A program made the position numbers and the translations under genes. The notes under the pieces were generated by a model. That model saw only the letters and a list, made by a program, of their open reading frames with translations. It made no database searches and was not told where the DNA came from. From Syntrophaceae bacterium UBA6087 (lineage in GTDB: Bacteria > Desulfobacterota > Desulfomonilia > UBA1062), in assembly GCA_002448235.1 (NCBI GenBank), contig DIXF01000014.1, positions 59,063 to 123,062 on the forward strand: a stretch of 64,000 nt of DNA, in the 5' to 3' direction. This document shows, piece after piece, positions 17,333 through 25,705 of the stretch. Positions within the stretch are counted from its first letter, which is position 1; each line of letters begins with the position of its first letter.

Positions 17333-18103
17333 ATGCTCCGGATCCGTCCCGAACAGATGAAGATATTAGAAGATGCTGTATGGCAGGGCTTCGAGGATGA
17401 GATGGCGGACTACAGCCGGGAGTTCAACCCGGTGCTCTGCGGCGTGCTCGACGAAGGGGAGCTGCGTAAGGCCCTCCGCAAGACGATCAAGCGGGCTCGC
17501 GGTTACGGCTTCACGTGCCGGGGGCCGATCCGCCTCTGCATAGAGCTGATGCACCTCTTCGGCAGCTCCTTCGACACCGATCCCCAGTACCCCATGTTCG
17601 GCGAGATCCTGAAATCTCCGGGCCACGAGATGGACCGGGCCGGGCAGCTCTATGCGGCAGTGGGGGATTACCTGGACAAGGTCTCCGGCGAGAACGGCAT
17701 CCACGAGGGCCGGGCGCTGGAGAGGTTCTCGACCGTGGTCCGCGAGCCGATCCGGTATTCGCCGGAGGAGTTCGAGGAGGCCATGGTGCGGGAGATGATC
17801 CGCATCTATCCGCAGAAGGCCGTTCTCATCGGTGAAGAGGGCCTGACCGTTCTCATCCGCGAAGGCCGGCAGGAGGCGCACACGTACGGGTTCAACACGG
17901 TCCAGGCAGAGGCGCTGGTCGTGAGGCTCATGTACGGGTTCGGCCACGGCTGCACCGACGACCCGCTGTATCCCTGGATTTCGCGGACCCTGAAAGACGA
18001 GAAGATCACCGACCCGTCTTCACGGGCCAAACGGCTGGAAAAGAAGGCGCTGACGTGGCTCGATCAGGTGCTTGAGCGGCTTCATGAAGGAGCGCAATCG
18101 TGA
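17333..18103 (+). CDS. Unnamed T6SS accessory protein with internal duplication
   Basis: I do not recognise a named family for this 256-residue protein. It is two copies of one unit: GYGF...LMHLFGSSFDTDPQYP in the first half (about 60-90) mirrors TYGF...LMYGFGHGCTDDPLYPW in the second (about 185-215). Each copy has a helical stretch followed by an FG-x4-DP-x-YP loop. There is no signal peptide or membrane segment. It begins three bases after the DUF4123 gene and overlaps the HExxH gene by four bases, so a role as co-adaptor, chaperone or structural partner of that effector is likely. Confidence 0.65.
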   Translation: MLRIRPEQMKILEDAVWQGFEDEMADYSREFNPVLCGVLDEGELRKALRKTIKRARGYGFTCRGPIRLCIELMHLFGSSFDTDPQYPMFGEILKSPGHEMDRAGQLYAAVGDYLDKVSGENGIHEGRALERFSTVVREPIRYSPEEFEEAMVREMIRIYPQKAVLIGEEGLTVLIREGRQEAHTYGFNTVQAEALVVRLMYGFGHGCTDDPLYPWISRTLKDEKITDPSSRAKRLEKKALTWLDQVLERLHEGAQS

Positions 18104-19959
18104 AATCAAAGAAACCACAGGACCCGAAGGCGAACGGCGGCGGCAATCCGGCGGGCAAACCGCAGGCCCAATGCCACCAGGATACCCAGACGTTCGAGCT
18201 CTCCGAGCTTCTCGAGGTCTACATCGAGGGTGGAGCGGACAAGACTCAGGCGACCGGCGGACGCAAACAGTACGTCAACCTCAAGAGCGACGCCGAAGGG
18301 GCTGACAAGACGCACCCCGAGTACGGCCGCGAGATTACCCTCAAGGCCCGGGTAAAGGAGAAGAGCGGCAAGACGGACAAGCTCGCGGGCATCAAGGTGA
18401 TCTTCAGCTTCACGCGCACCGACGGCCCCCGCAGGACCACCCCGGCGACTGCCTGGGATGCGGCCGAGCTGGCCGACGACCAGAAGGAAGGCTTCGGAGG
18501 CGGCAAGACGGCCACCGTCACCGCAGAGGCCGATGCTTTAGGCTGGACCTCGAAGGTATCCTTTTTCACGTCCATGTTCGGAGGCGACCAGTTCGAGATC
18601 AGCGCCAAGCTCGACCCGCTCACGCCCGGCGCGTCGGGGGCGGCCCCCAAGAAGACCGGCAAGTACATCGTCTGGCGGAAGTTCTGGTACCAGATGAGCT
18701 ATGCCGACGGGTTTACGGTGCCCGATCCTACAACGGCGGAGGCAGCGTATACCGAGGTCTTCGCCGAGGTGTCCAAGTCCAACGAGAAGCAGTTCACCAA
18801 GGCCGACCTTCCCAACGACCTCCAGAACAGGACCTTCATGAAGGGGTACATGTTCGAGGTGGGCGGAGCGGATAGCGATGTGGCGGTCATCGGCTCCCAC
18901 AACAAGAATCAGTTCGTGACCAGTGCGAAACTGAAGCAGACCGTTGAGGCAGGGAAGCCCATCAAGGCGCACCTGATCATCTGCGAGCAACAGTGCGACC
19001 CGAAGGACGCCTCGACGCTGGGGCTGTTCAAGCTCACCTCCAACGGGCAGGAGATCGTCGTCGATCCCGGCACAGGGGGGCCCATCATCTGCAAGCCGTC
19101 GCTTAAGCCCGGCTCGAAGCTGGTGGTGTCCGGCGAGTGGAGCAGGACGCAGTTTCCCTGGAGCAGGGGAGGGGACGTCACCGATGCGAGCATCGAGATC
19201 GGACAGGCCCGCTCGGACCTGCTCAAGATCAGCGTCGACCTGTCCAAAGGCTCCACAGGGGCCCCCGTACCGACGAACGGCCGTCCGATTTTCGTCAAGC
19301 TGAAGGTGAACACGGCCGAGGGCTTTTTGGGGGAGAGCTTCGGCAAAGGCCAGATCCTCTGCGTCTACCGGCCGAGCGTTTCCGCGGGCGACCAGGGGAG
19401 CGAAGCGGACTTCAACAACACGATCGCGCACGAGATGGGGCACATGTGGAACCAGACCCCGGAGACCGGGAACCAGCCTGACTCGATGAAAGACCACCCC
19501 TTGCGTTACGTGGGGCACGGGGGGTCCGGATGCCACTGCCGGCACGATGCGACCCAGTCTTTGAAAAAGAAAGGGGACGGCATGGTAGTGGCCAGCGGGA
19601 ACGCCGATACAACGATCCGGGAAACGTCGACCACGGCAAAGAACACCTACACGGTGCAGAGCACGGCCGGCTTTATCAAAGGGCACGCGGTAACGGTGAA
19701 CGGCGTGGCGAGAACGATCTCGGCGATCGTGGACGCAACGCACCTGAAGTTCACGACATCCTTCACCGCGAACACGGACGGGGCGGTGCAGCAGAGACTG
19801 ACCTACGGCCCGGTCAACTGGAACAATGAAGACCAGGAAGAGCCCTGCCCCTACGATGGGTCGTGCCTGATGTACCACAGCTTCAGCACCAGGTGCACGA
19901 GCAAGTTCTGCGATACGTGCAAACCCTATCTCCAGCTCCAGGACATGTCGACCCTCTGA
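18100..19959 (+). CDS. Putative T6SS zinc metallopeptidase effector
   Basis: The 619-residue product has a zinc-peptidase motif NTIAHEMGHMW with HExxH at residues 444-448. Downstream are further His/Cys residues (GHGGSGCHCRHDA) and, at about 582-608, CPYDGSCLMYH followed by a CTSKFCDTC cluster. CLMYH resembles the Met-turn plus Cys arrangement of archaemetzincins, but the canonical HExxHxxGxxH third ligand is absent. A repetitive beta-type segment of about 60 residues (around 510-570) is inserted between the two motifs. The first 430 residues are unrecognised. It has no signal peptide, uses a GTG start overlapping the previous stop, and sits in the vgrG operon, as cargo effectors do. Confidence 0.7.
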   Translation: MKSKKPQDPKANGGGNPAGKPQAQCHQDTQTFELSELLEVYIEGGADKTQATGGRKQYVNLKSDAEGADKTHPEYGREITLKARVKEKSGKTDKLAGIKVIFSFTRTDGPRRTTPATAWDAAELADDQKEGFGGGKTATVTAEADALGWTSKVSFFTSMFGGDQFEISAKLDPLTPGASGAAPKKTGKYIVWRKFWYQMSYADGFTVPDPTTAEAAYTEVFAEVSKSNEKQFTKADLPNDLQNRTFMKGYMFEVGGADSDVAVIGSHNKNQFVTSAKLKQTVEAGKPIKAHLIICEQQCDPKDASTLGLFKLTSNGQEIVVDPGTGGPIICKPSLKPGSKLVVSGEWSRTQFPWSRGGDVTDASIEIGQARSDLLKISVDLSKGSTGAPVPTNGRPIFVKLKVNTAEGFLGESFGKGQILCVYRPSVSAGDQGSEADFNNTIAHEMGHMWNQTPETGNQPDSMKDHPLRYVGHGGSGCHCRHDATQSLKKKGDGMVVASGNADTTIRETSTTAKNTYTVQSTAGFIKGHAVTVNGVARTISAIVDATHLKFTTSFTANTDGAVQQRLTYGPVNWNNEDQEEPCPYDGSCLMYHSFSTRCTSKFCDTCKPYLQLQDMSTL

Positions 19960-20038
19960 TGCGGACGATTGCGGGAGGAAAGGGCGGATTACGGGGAATG
20001 AACCTTAAGCTTGGCCTTAGAAGAGGGAAGGATGGGAT

Positions 20039-21046
20039 ATGGCGTCATTAGATGAAGTTGTCGCGAGCATACTGAAGTTTACGGACGAGGAATATTTCGT
20101 GATGGACGAGGCGATGCTGGAGCCCCGGGAGTCGCGGCTTCTGGACATGGATTTCATGGGAGTGGCGGTGAACGCGCCCCGGAAGATCGACACCGCGAGC
20201 CGCGATCATCTGCCCCTGGTCATGGCGGTACGTGCCGACGGAGACAGGGGGTGGGACGTCCGCTTGAGGGAGAACTGCATCCTCGTGGCCACGGACCTGG
20301 GCGACGGGACCGTGCGCTGCGCGAAGGCGTTTCAGGACGACAAAGAGCTCAAGAGCCGCGGGCGGAAGGAGAAGAAGCCCAGAGGTCCGAAGCCGACCGG
20401 GCTTGCCCTGGCCACGGCCCAGCTGACAGGGCTGGACCCGATGGGAAAGCTCAGGATGAAGTGGGGCACGGGCAGCTGGGCGTTGGGCGTGATCAACTAC
20501 GACCGGGTATCCAACACGGTGGTGGTGGACCTCGCGGGTGATGAAGAGGCCAAGGCCCGGCCGGTGCGGCCGGTGAGGCCTGAGCCGAGCCCCCTGGGCG
20601 CAGGCGGCCTGCCGTGCTATCTCCCGACAGCCGATACCCCGCCGTCCCCGGAGTCGGGCGTGGTCTTCACCGGCGAATTCAGCGGGAGGCGCGACGACCA
20701 GCGCCTGAAGATCTTCGGTGCGTTCACCATCCCTATGCGGGAAGCCCATCTGCAAAGGCAAAGGCTCGTGCACGAGTTTCAGGACGGCAGGCAGGAGCGC
20801 GTGGCGGCGGTGGTGCCGGTCACCCTGGCAGTGGTGGGGCTGGACTGGGACAAGCCGCTGCAGCGTGACTGGGCCGTGCCCGTGTACGGCGAGCCCCTCG
20901 AAGCAGGCCTGCCCGGCCGGGGCTTTTTCGCCGTGGACGCGTTCGCTTCCGGCGGCTCGCTGGAGCTCGACCCGGGCAAGTACGCCTGCTACCTCATCGT
21001 GGACGGCAGGATATACGATCCCAAGATCCTCCAGGTGGCCGGATGA
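20039..21046 (+). CDS. Candidate immunity protein, copy without signal peptide
   Basis: A 335-residue protein of unknown family, clearly paralogous to the next gene over its whole length; both share FTDEEYF/FTDEEFF, ESRLLD, KIDT.SRD.LPLVMAVR, GLALATAQLTGLD, GAGGLPCYL and ALD-type C-terminal PGKYACYL.VDGRIY. It starts directly at MASLDEVV with no export signal, and a stop codon lies in frame about 20 bases upstream, so it probably stays in the cytoplasm. It comes 79 bases after the metallopeptidase gene and overlaps the lipoprotein copy by four bases. An immunity role is inferred only from position and pairing. Confidence 0.5.
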   Translation: MASLDEVVASILKFTDEEYFVMDEAMLEPRESRLLDMDFMGVAVNAPRKIDTASRDHLPLVMAVRADGDRGWDVRLRENCILVATDLGDGTVRCAKAFQDDKELKSRGRKEKKPRGPKPTGLALATAQLTGLDPMGKLRMKWGTGSWALGVINYDRVSNTVVVDLAGDEEAKARPVRPVRPEPSPLGAGGLPCYLPTADTPPSPESGVVFTGEFSGRRDDQRLKIFGAFTIPMREAHLQRQRLVHEFQDGRQERVAAVVPVTLAVVGLDWDKPLQRDWAVPVYGEPLEAGLPGRGFFAVDAFASGGSLELDPGKYACYLIVDGRIYDPKILQVAG

Positions 21047-22152
21047 AGAGACAGAAGCCTGATTGCATGAGACTGTCCGTCCTCGCCTGCGCGCTGCTTG
21101 TCTGCCTCGTGTGCGGGTGCGGGCACGGCCTTGCATCCAGAGGAGACACCCTCGCGGGCATCATGAGCTTTACGGACGAGGAGTTTTTCGGGATGGACGA
21201 ATCCGTCCTGGCGCCGCGGGAGTCGCGGCTCCTGGACACGAGTTTCCTGGGGGTGGCGGTGAGTGCGCCCCGGAAGATAGATACTTCGAGCCGCGATCGT
21301 CTGCCCCTGGTCATGGCGGTGCGTTCGGGCGGAGAGCGGGGCTGGGATGTCCGCTTGAAGGAGAACTGCATACTCGTCGGCACGGACCTGAGCGACGGAT
21401 CGGTGCATTTTGCGAAGGCGTTTGCAGACGAGAAGAAAAGCCGCGGGTCGAAAGAAAAGAGGCCCAAGGGCCCCAGGCCGGCGGGCCTGGCCCTCGCAAC
21501 GGCGCAGCTGACCGGGCTGGATGCAAAGGAACGGCTGAAGATGAAGTGGGACACGGGCACCTGGGCATTGGGAGTGATCAATTACGATTGGGCGTCCAAC
21601 ACGGTGGTGGTGGATCTCGTGGGGGATAAAGAGGCCAGGGTCCAGCCTGCCGGGCCAGTGAGCCCCGAGCCGAGCCCGCTGGGCGCAGGCGGGTTGCCGT
21701 GCTATCTAGCGACAGCTCATACGCCGCCCTCGCCGGAATCGGGCGTGGTTTTCACCGCTGAATTCACCGGGAAGCAGGGCGATCGGCATATGAAGATATC
21801 CGGAGCGTTCACGATCCCGGTCCGGGATGCGCACGTGCCGAAGCAGAAGGTAGTACACAAGTTCAGAGACGGGCGGCAGGAGAACGTGGTGGCGGTCGTG
21901 CCGGTCACCCTGGCGGTGGTCGGGCTGGACTGGGGCAAGCCGCTCAAGTTCGACTGGGCGGTGCCGGTGTACGGCTCTCCGCTCAACACCGGCATGCCTG
22001 CGAAGGGATTTTTCGCCCTCAATGCGTTCGCTTCCGGTAGTGCCGTGGTGCTCGACCCCGGCAAATACGCCTGTTACCTCGTCGTGGACGGCAGAATCTA
22101 CGGGCCGGACACGATCGAGGTTCCGGGCCCGGCAGCTGCCGTCAGGCAGTGA
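21043..22152 (+). CDS. Candidate immunity lipoprotein, exported copy
   Basis: The 369-residue protein is the paralogue of the preceding gene but has a signal peptide ending in a lipobox (LSVLACALLVCLVCGCG), so it is probably a periplasmic lipoprotein. The mature part aligns with the upstream copy from FTDEEFFGMDES onward, and the two genes are still strongly similar at the DNA level, pointing to a fairly recent tandem duplication. A cytoplasmic and a periplasmic version of one protein behind an effector gene would protect both compartments. No known immunity family is recognised, so function is inferred. Confidence 0.55.
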   Translation: MKRQKPDCMRLSVLACALLVCLVCGCGHGLASRGDTLAGIMSFTDEEFFGMDESVLAPRESRLLDTSFLGVAVSAPRKIDTSSRDRLPLVMAVRSGGERGWDVRLKENCILVGTDLSDGSVHFAKAFADEKKSRGSKEKRPKGPRPAGLALATAQLTGLDAKERLKMKWDTGTWALGVINYDWASNTVVVDLVGDKEARVQPAGPVSPEPSPLGAGGLPCYLATAHTPPSPESGVVFTAEFTGKQGDRHMKISGAFTIPVRDAHVPKQKVVHKFRDGRQENVVAVVPVTLAVVGLDWGKPLKFDWAVPVYGSPLNTGMPAKGFFALNAFASGSAVVLDPGKYACYLVVDGRIYGPDTIEVPGPAAAVRQ

Positions 22153-22188
22153 GAGCGACAGCGCTCATATAAAAAAAGAGGATCGAAT

Positions 22189-22578
22189 ATGCCTATACTC
22201 GTAGTCACAGGCGCAAGCATGACGTGCAGCTTCGGCGTCGCGCCGGGCACGCTCGCCGTCCTGCCGAAGAACAGGACCATGTGTTCGAACATGCCCGCGG
22301 CAAACATCATGGACAATATCCCCATGGTGAACATCATGCCCTTCGGCATGTGCCAGAGCATGTCCAACCCCACGGTCGCCGCCGCGACCGCCGCGAAGCT
22401 CGGGGTGTTCACTCCCATGCCGTGCATCCCGGTGATCCCGGCCCCGTGGGCTCCCGGCTCCCCGACCATGATGGTAGGCGGCATGCCGGCGCTGAACAAC
22501 TCCTCCAAGTGCATGTGCGCCTGGGGCGGCGTCATCAGCATCACCGCTCCAGGGCAGACGACCACGAACGTTCCTTAA
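22189..22578 (+). CDS. PAAR-like (DUF4280) spike-tip protein
   Basis: This 129-residue protein resembles DUF4280 PAAR-like proteins: VVTGASMTCSFG at the start, the repeated short Met/Pro/Cys segments (MDNIPMVNIMPFGMC, PMPCIPVIPAPW) and a final CMCAWGGVISI. Cys and Met residues recur at the turns where PAAR proteins bind metal. PAAR proteins sharpen the VgrG tip and can connect effectors to it. It lies 36 bases after the candidate immunity lipoprotein. Confidence 0.8.
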   Translation: MPILVVTGASMTCSFGVAPGTLAVLPKNRTMCSNMPAANIMDNIPMVNIMPFGMCQSMSNPTVAAATAAKLGVFTPMPCIPVIPAPWAPGSPTMMVGGMPALNNSSKCMCAWGGVISITAPGQTTTNVP

Positions 22579-22630
22579 GCGTTTCCGTCCGGAAACATCC
22601 TCGCCACAACATTCCATAAGGGGGCTCCAT

Positions 22631-24160
22631 ATGAAAAAGCCTATATCTTTCGAATCAATAGGGTTTGAGGTGGTGTCCTCCATGGATGAATCGACCGCCG
22701 CCGTGCCCGAGCCGGACGAGCCGTTCAGGATCTGCGTCCTGGGCGACTTCAGCGGGCGGTCGAGCCGGGGCGTCCACGACTCCCTCCTGACGAGAAACCC
22801 CATTCCCGTAGACCGGGACAATTTCGACGAGGTGCTCCTGAAGCTCAAGCCGAGGATCTCATTCGAGGTAATGGGGCAGCCGGTCGACGCCTCTTTCGAG
22901 AGCCTCGACGATTTCCATCCCGATGCGCTCTGGAAGAGTGTCGGGCTGTTCAGGGCGCTGAAGGACACCCGGAAGAAGATCGACGACCCGCGCACCTTCA
23001 ACACCGCCCTCAAGGAGCTCCGCATCCTTGCCGGGGAAGAGCCGGAAGCCACGGCCCCGCAGCCTGAAGCTGTAAGCAAGACCTCCCCGCAGGGTGGATG
23101 CCTCCTCGATGAGATCGTCGGAAACGCCGACCCGGCAGGAGCCCGGAAGACCGGCGCGTCCGGGAAGATGGATCTGGCCGGGTTCGTGGACGCCGTGGTG
23201 AAGCCGTACTCCGTCGGGGCTCACGACCCTGCGCAGGACCGCCTGAAGGAAGCCTTGGACGAGTACATCTCCCTGCTCATGGCAGAAGTCCTCCATCACC
23301 GGACTTTTCAGGATACCGAGGCTGCGTGGCGCGGCCTTCACTTCCTCGTCTCAAGGGCCGAGACCGACGAGTATTTGCGGATCTACCTCCTGGACGTTTC
23401 GCTGGACGAGCTGGCAGGCGACCTCCTGGGAGCCGAGGATATCGCCTCTTCCGGCGCGTTCCGCCTGTTGTGCGGAAATCCGGATATGTCGGTGGGCGGC
23501 AAGCGGTGGGCCGTACTGGCAGGGCTGTACACCTTCGATCATGAAGACGCCGCAGTGCTGGGGCGCATGGCAGGGGTTGCGGCCTTGGCGGGCGCTCCCT
23601 TCATTGCCGGGGCCCATCCGCACCTGATCGGCTGCCGGTCGCTCGAAGGCACGCCCGACCCATCAGCCTGGAAATACACGCCGGGTGAAGAGACAGCGCA
23701 GGTATGGGACGATCTGAGGCACCTGCCCGAGGCGGCCTTCATCGGCCTCGCCGTCCCGAAGTTTCTCCTGCGGCTGCCCTACGGCAGGGACACGGACGAG
23801 ACCGAGTCGTTCTCCTTCGAAGAGATGCCCGACGGTCCGGTGCACGGGCATTATCTCCGGGGCAGCCCTGCAATTGCCTGCGCGCTGCTCCTGGCAGAGG
23901 CCTTCAGCCGTCGGGGCTGGGACATGGCCCCAGGCGAGGTGACGGACATCGACGGCCTCCCGCTTTATTCGGTCGAGCAGGACGGAGAGCCCGTGCTCGT
24001 CCCCTGCACTGAGGCCCTGCTCTCGGACAAGGCGGTGGAAGCCATCCTCGACAGGGGCATCATGCCGCTTGCCTGCCTCAAGGACACGGACACCGCCAGG
24101 CTTATCCGGTTCCAGTCCCTGGCCGATCCGGCCGCGAGACTGAGGGGCAGATGGGTTTAA
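22631..24160 (+). CDS. TssB-TssC fusion, sheath-like protein lacking the TssC C-terminus
   Basis: Residues about 28-130 match TssB (FRICVLGDFSGRSS, NPIPVDRDNFDEVLLKLKPR, FESLDDFHPDALW). After a linker, about 195-509 match TssC (EVLHHRTFQDTEAAWRGLHF, RLPYGRDTDE, GLPLYSVEQDGEPVLVPCTE). The TssC part stops shortly after the region equal to TssC residue 375, so the last 120 or so residues, including the strand-exchange end, are missing. It therefore cannot replace the normal sheath genes upstream and is more likely a cap, terminator or docking component. Its end overlaps the FHA-transglycosylase gene by ten bases. Confidence 0.85.
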   Translation: MKKPISFESIGFEVVSSMDESTAAVPEPDEPFRICVLGDFSGRSSRGVHDSLLTRNPIPVDRDNFDEVLLKLKPRISFEVMGQPVDASFESLDDFHPDALWKSVGLFRALKDTRKKIDDPRTFNTALKELRILAGEEPEATAPQPEAVSKTSPQGGCLLDEIVGNADPAGARKTGASGKMDLAGFVDAVVKPYSVGAHDPAQDRLKEALDEYISLLMAEVLHHRTFQDTEAAWRGLHFLVSRAETDEYLRIYLLDVSLDELAGDLLGAEDIASSGAFRLLCGNPDMSVGGKRWAVLAGLYTFDHEDAAVLGRMAGVAALAGAPFIAGAHPHLIGCRSLEGTPDPSAWKYTPGEETAQVWDDLRHLPEAAFIGLAVPKFLLRLPYGRDTDETESFSFEEMPDGPVHGHYLRGSPAIACALLLAEAFSRRGWDMAPGEVTDIDGLPLYSVEQDGEPVLVPCTEALLSDKAVEAILDRGIMPLACLKDTDTARLIRFQSLADPAARLRGRWV

Positions 24161-25650
24161 CAGCGGGCAACACCCCGATCCTCCTCCTGGAGGTGAAGAG
24201 GGGGCAGTCGCAGGAGCGGTTGAGGCGCTTCACCGGCACCTTCCTCATCGGCCGCACCGACGAGTGCGACTTCAGGCTCGGGGACGACTGCATCAGCAGA
24301 AAGCACCTGCAGATCGTTCTCGACGGAGATCAGTGGGGGCTGAAGGACTTAGGCAGCACGAACGGCACGTTCCTGAACGGCGAGCGGATACAGGAGGCGG
24401 TGCTGCCCGACAATGCTGAAGTAGAGCTCGGGACGGGCGGGCCGCTGCTGGAGCTGACTGTCGAGCGGCCGCTGCCGCAGCCGGTCCAGGCAGAAGAGGC
24501 AAAAAACACGGCAAAAGACTTCGGCTCCGAGACCCAGATCATCCAGCACTATTTCAGCAAGAAGTCCGAAGAAGAGATGGGCGAGCAGACGCTCATGTTC
24601 AAGCGCGCCTTCGAGCGCGCGCACCAGAAGAAGTCGAAAAAGTATCTCTACGTCATCGCCGGGATCGTGGGCGCTGCCGTGCTCATCGCTGCCCTATCGG
24701 CAGGGGTCATCCACCACCAGAAAAAGGTCATTGCGCGGCAGGAGCAGAAGATCGCCGCACTCAAGCAGACCGCGGAGAACATCTTCTACACCATGAAGGC
24801 CCTGGAGGTGCAGATAGGGCAGCTCGAAGACGTGGTCATGCTGCAGGCCGACCCCGAGGAGGTCAAGGGTCTCATGGCCAAACGCGATCAGCTCACCGAG
24901 ATGGCAAAGCAGTATGACGGCTTCGTGAGCGAGATCGGCCTCTACAAGAAGACGCCCGTGGAGAAGCAGCTCATCTTCAAGATGGCCCGCACCTTGGGCG
25001 AATGCGACGTCAACGTGCCGGACGTCTTCGTGCAGGAGGTCCTGCGCTACATCGGCATCTGGAAGTCGACCGGGCTTTTGAAGTCCACCCTGGCGCGGGC
25101 CGAGGCGGAGGGGTATCCCCCGAAGATCATCAAGGCCCTCAAGGAGAACAACCTGCCGCCCCAGTTCCTCTACCTTGCGCTGCGCGAGAGCGACTTCAAT
25201 CCCGAGGCCGTGGGCAAACAGACCAGGTACGGCTATGCCAAGGGCATGTGGCAGTTCATCCCGGACACCGCGCAGCGTTACGGATTGAAGATCGGCCCGT
25301 TTTACAAGACCAACACATACGACCCGTTCGACGAGCGCTTCCATTTCGAGAAGGCGACTCATGCGGCGGCGCGGTATATCCGGGACATCAGCAATACCGA
25401 TGCGCAGGCGTCCGGCCTGCTGGTCATGGCCTCCTACAACTGGGGCGAGAACAATGTCCGGGGGATCATCGCCAGGATGCCCGGTAACCCACGCGACCGC
25501 AACTTCTGGCTCCTCATCAAGAGGGCGAAGATACCCCGGGAGACATACGACTATGTGCTGTCGATCTTCTCCGCTGCTGTGATCTGCGAAAACCCGCGCC
25601 TGTTCGGCTTTGACTTCGACACGCCAAAGTTCGCGGAACAAGGCAGTTGA
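24151..25650 (+). CDS. FHA - transmembrane - lytic transglycosylase (SLT) protein
   Basis: The 499-residue protein begins with an FHA domain (about 30-85; FLIGRTDECDF, ISRKHLQ, GSTNGTFLNG), then a linker, one membrane helix (about 166-187), a coiled coil (about 188-260) and a C-terminal SLT transglycosylase domain with catalytic Glu near 346 in LRESDFNPEAVG and the YAKGMWQFIPDTAQRYGL motif. The topology puts FHA in the cytoplasm and the peptidoglycan-cleaving domain in the periplasm. Such an enzyme would open the cell wall for the T6SS under phospho-threonine control. It overlaps the TssB-TssC fusion gene. Confidence 0.88.
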   Translation: MGLTAGNTPILLLEVKRGQSQERLRRFTGTFLIGRTDECDFRLGDDCISRKHLQIVLDGDQWGLKDLGSTNGTFLNGERIQEAVLPDNAEVELGTGGPLLELTVERPLPQPVQAEEAKNTAKDFGSETQIIQHYFSKKSEEEMGEQTLMFKRAFERAHQKKSKKYLYVIAGIVGAAVLIAALSAGVIHHQKKVIARQEQKIAALKQTAENIFYTMKALEVQIGQLEDVVMLQADPEEVKGLMAKRDQLTEMAKQYDGFVSEIGLYKKTPVEKQLIFKMARTLGECDVNVPDVFVQEVLRYIGIWKSTGLLKSTLARAEAEGYPPKIIKALKENNLPPQFLYLALRESDFNPEAVGKQTRYGYAKGMWQFIPDTAQRYGLKIGPFYKTNTYDPFDERFHFEKATHAAARYIRDISNTDAQASGLLVMASYNWGENNVRGIIARMPGNPRDRNFWLLIKRAKIPRETYDYVLSIFSAAVICENPRLFGFDFDTPKFAEQGS

Positions 25651-25705
25651 TCTGACAGCCAAAGGGGATGAAACCGGGGATCTTCGGAACGCGTAGGGGC
25701 AGCGT

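Noticed and set aside
19429..19500. Classic metzincin motif HExxHxxGxxH in the effector
   Set aside because: After HEMGH the sequence reads MWNQTPE with no Gly or His at the required places, so the third ligand must come from elsewhere.
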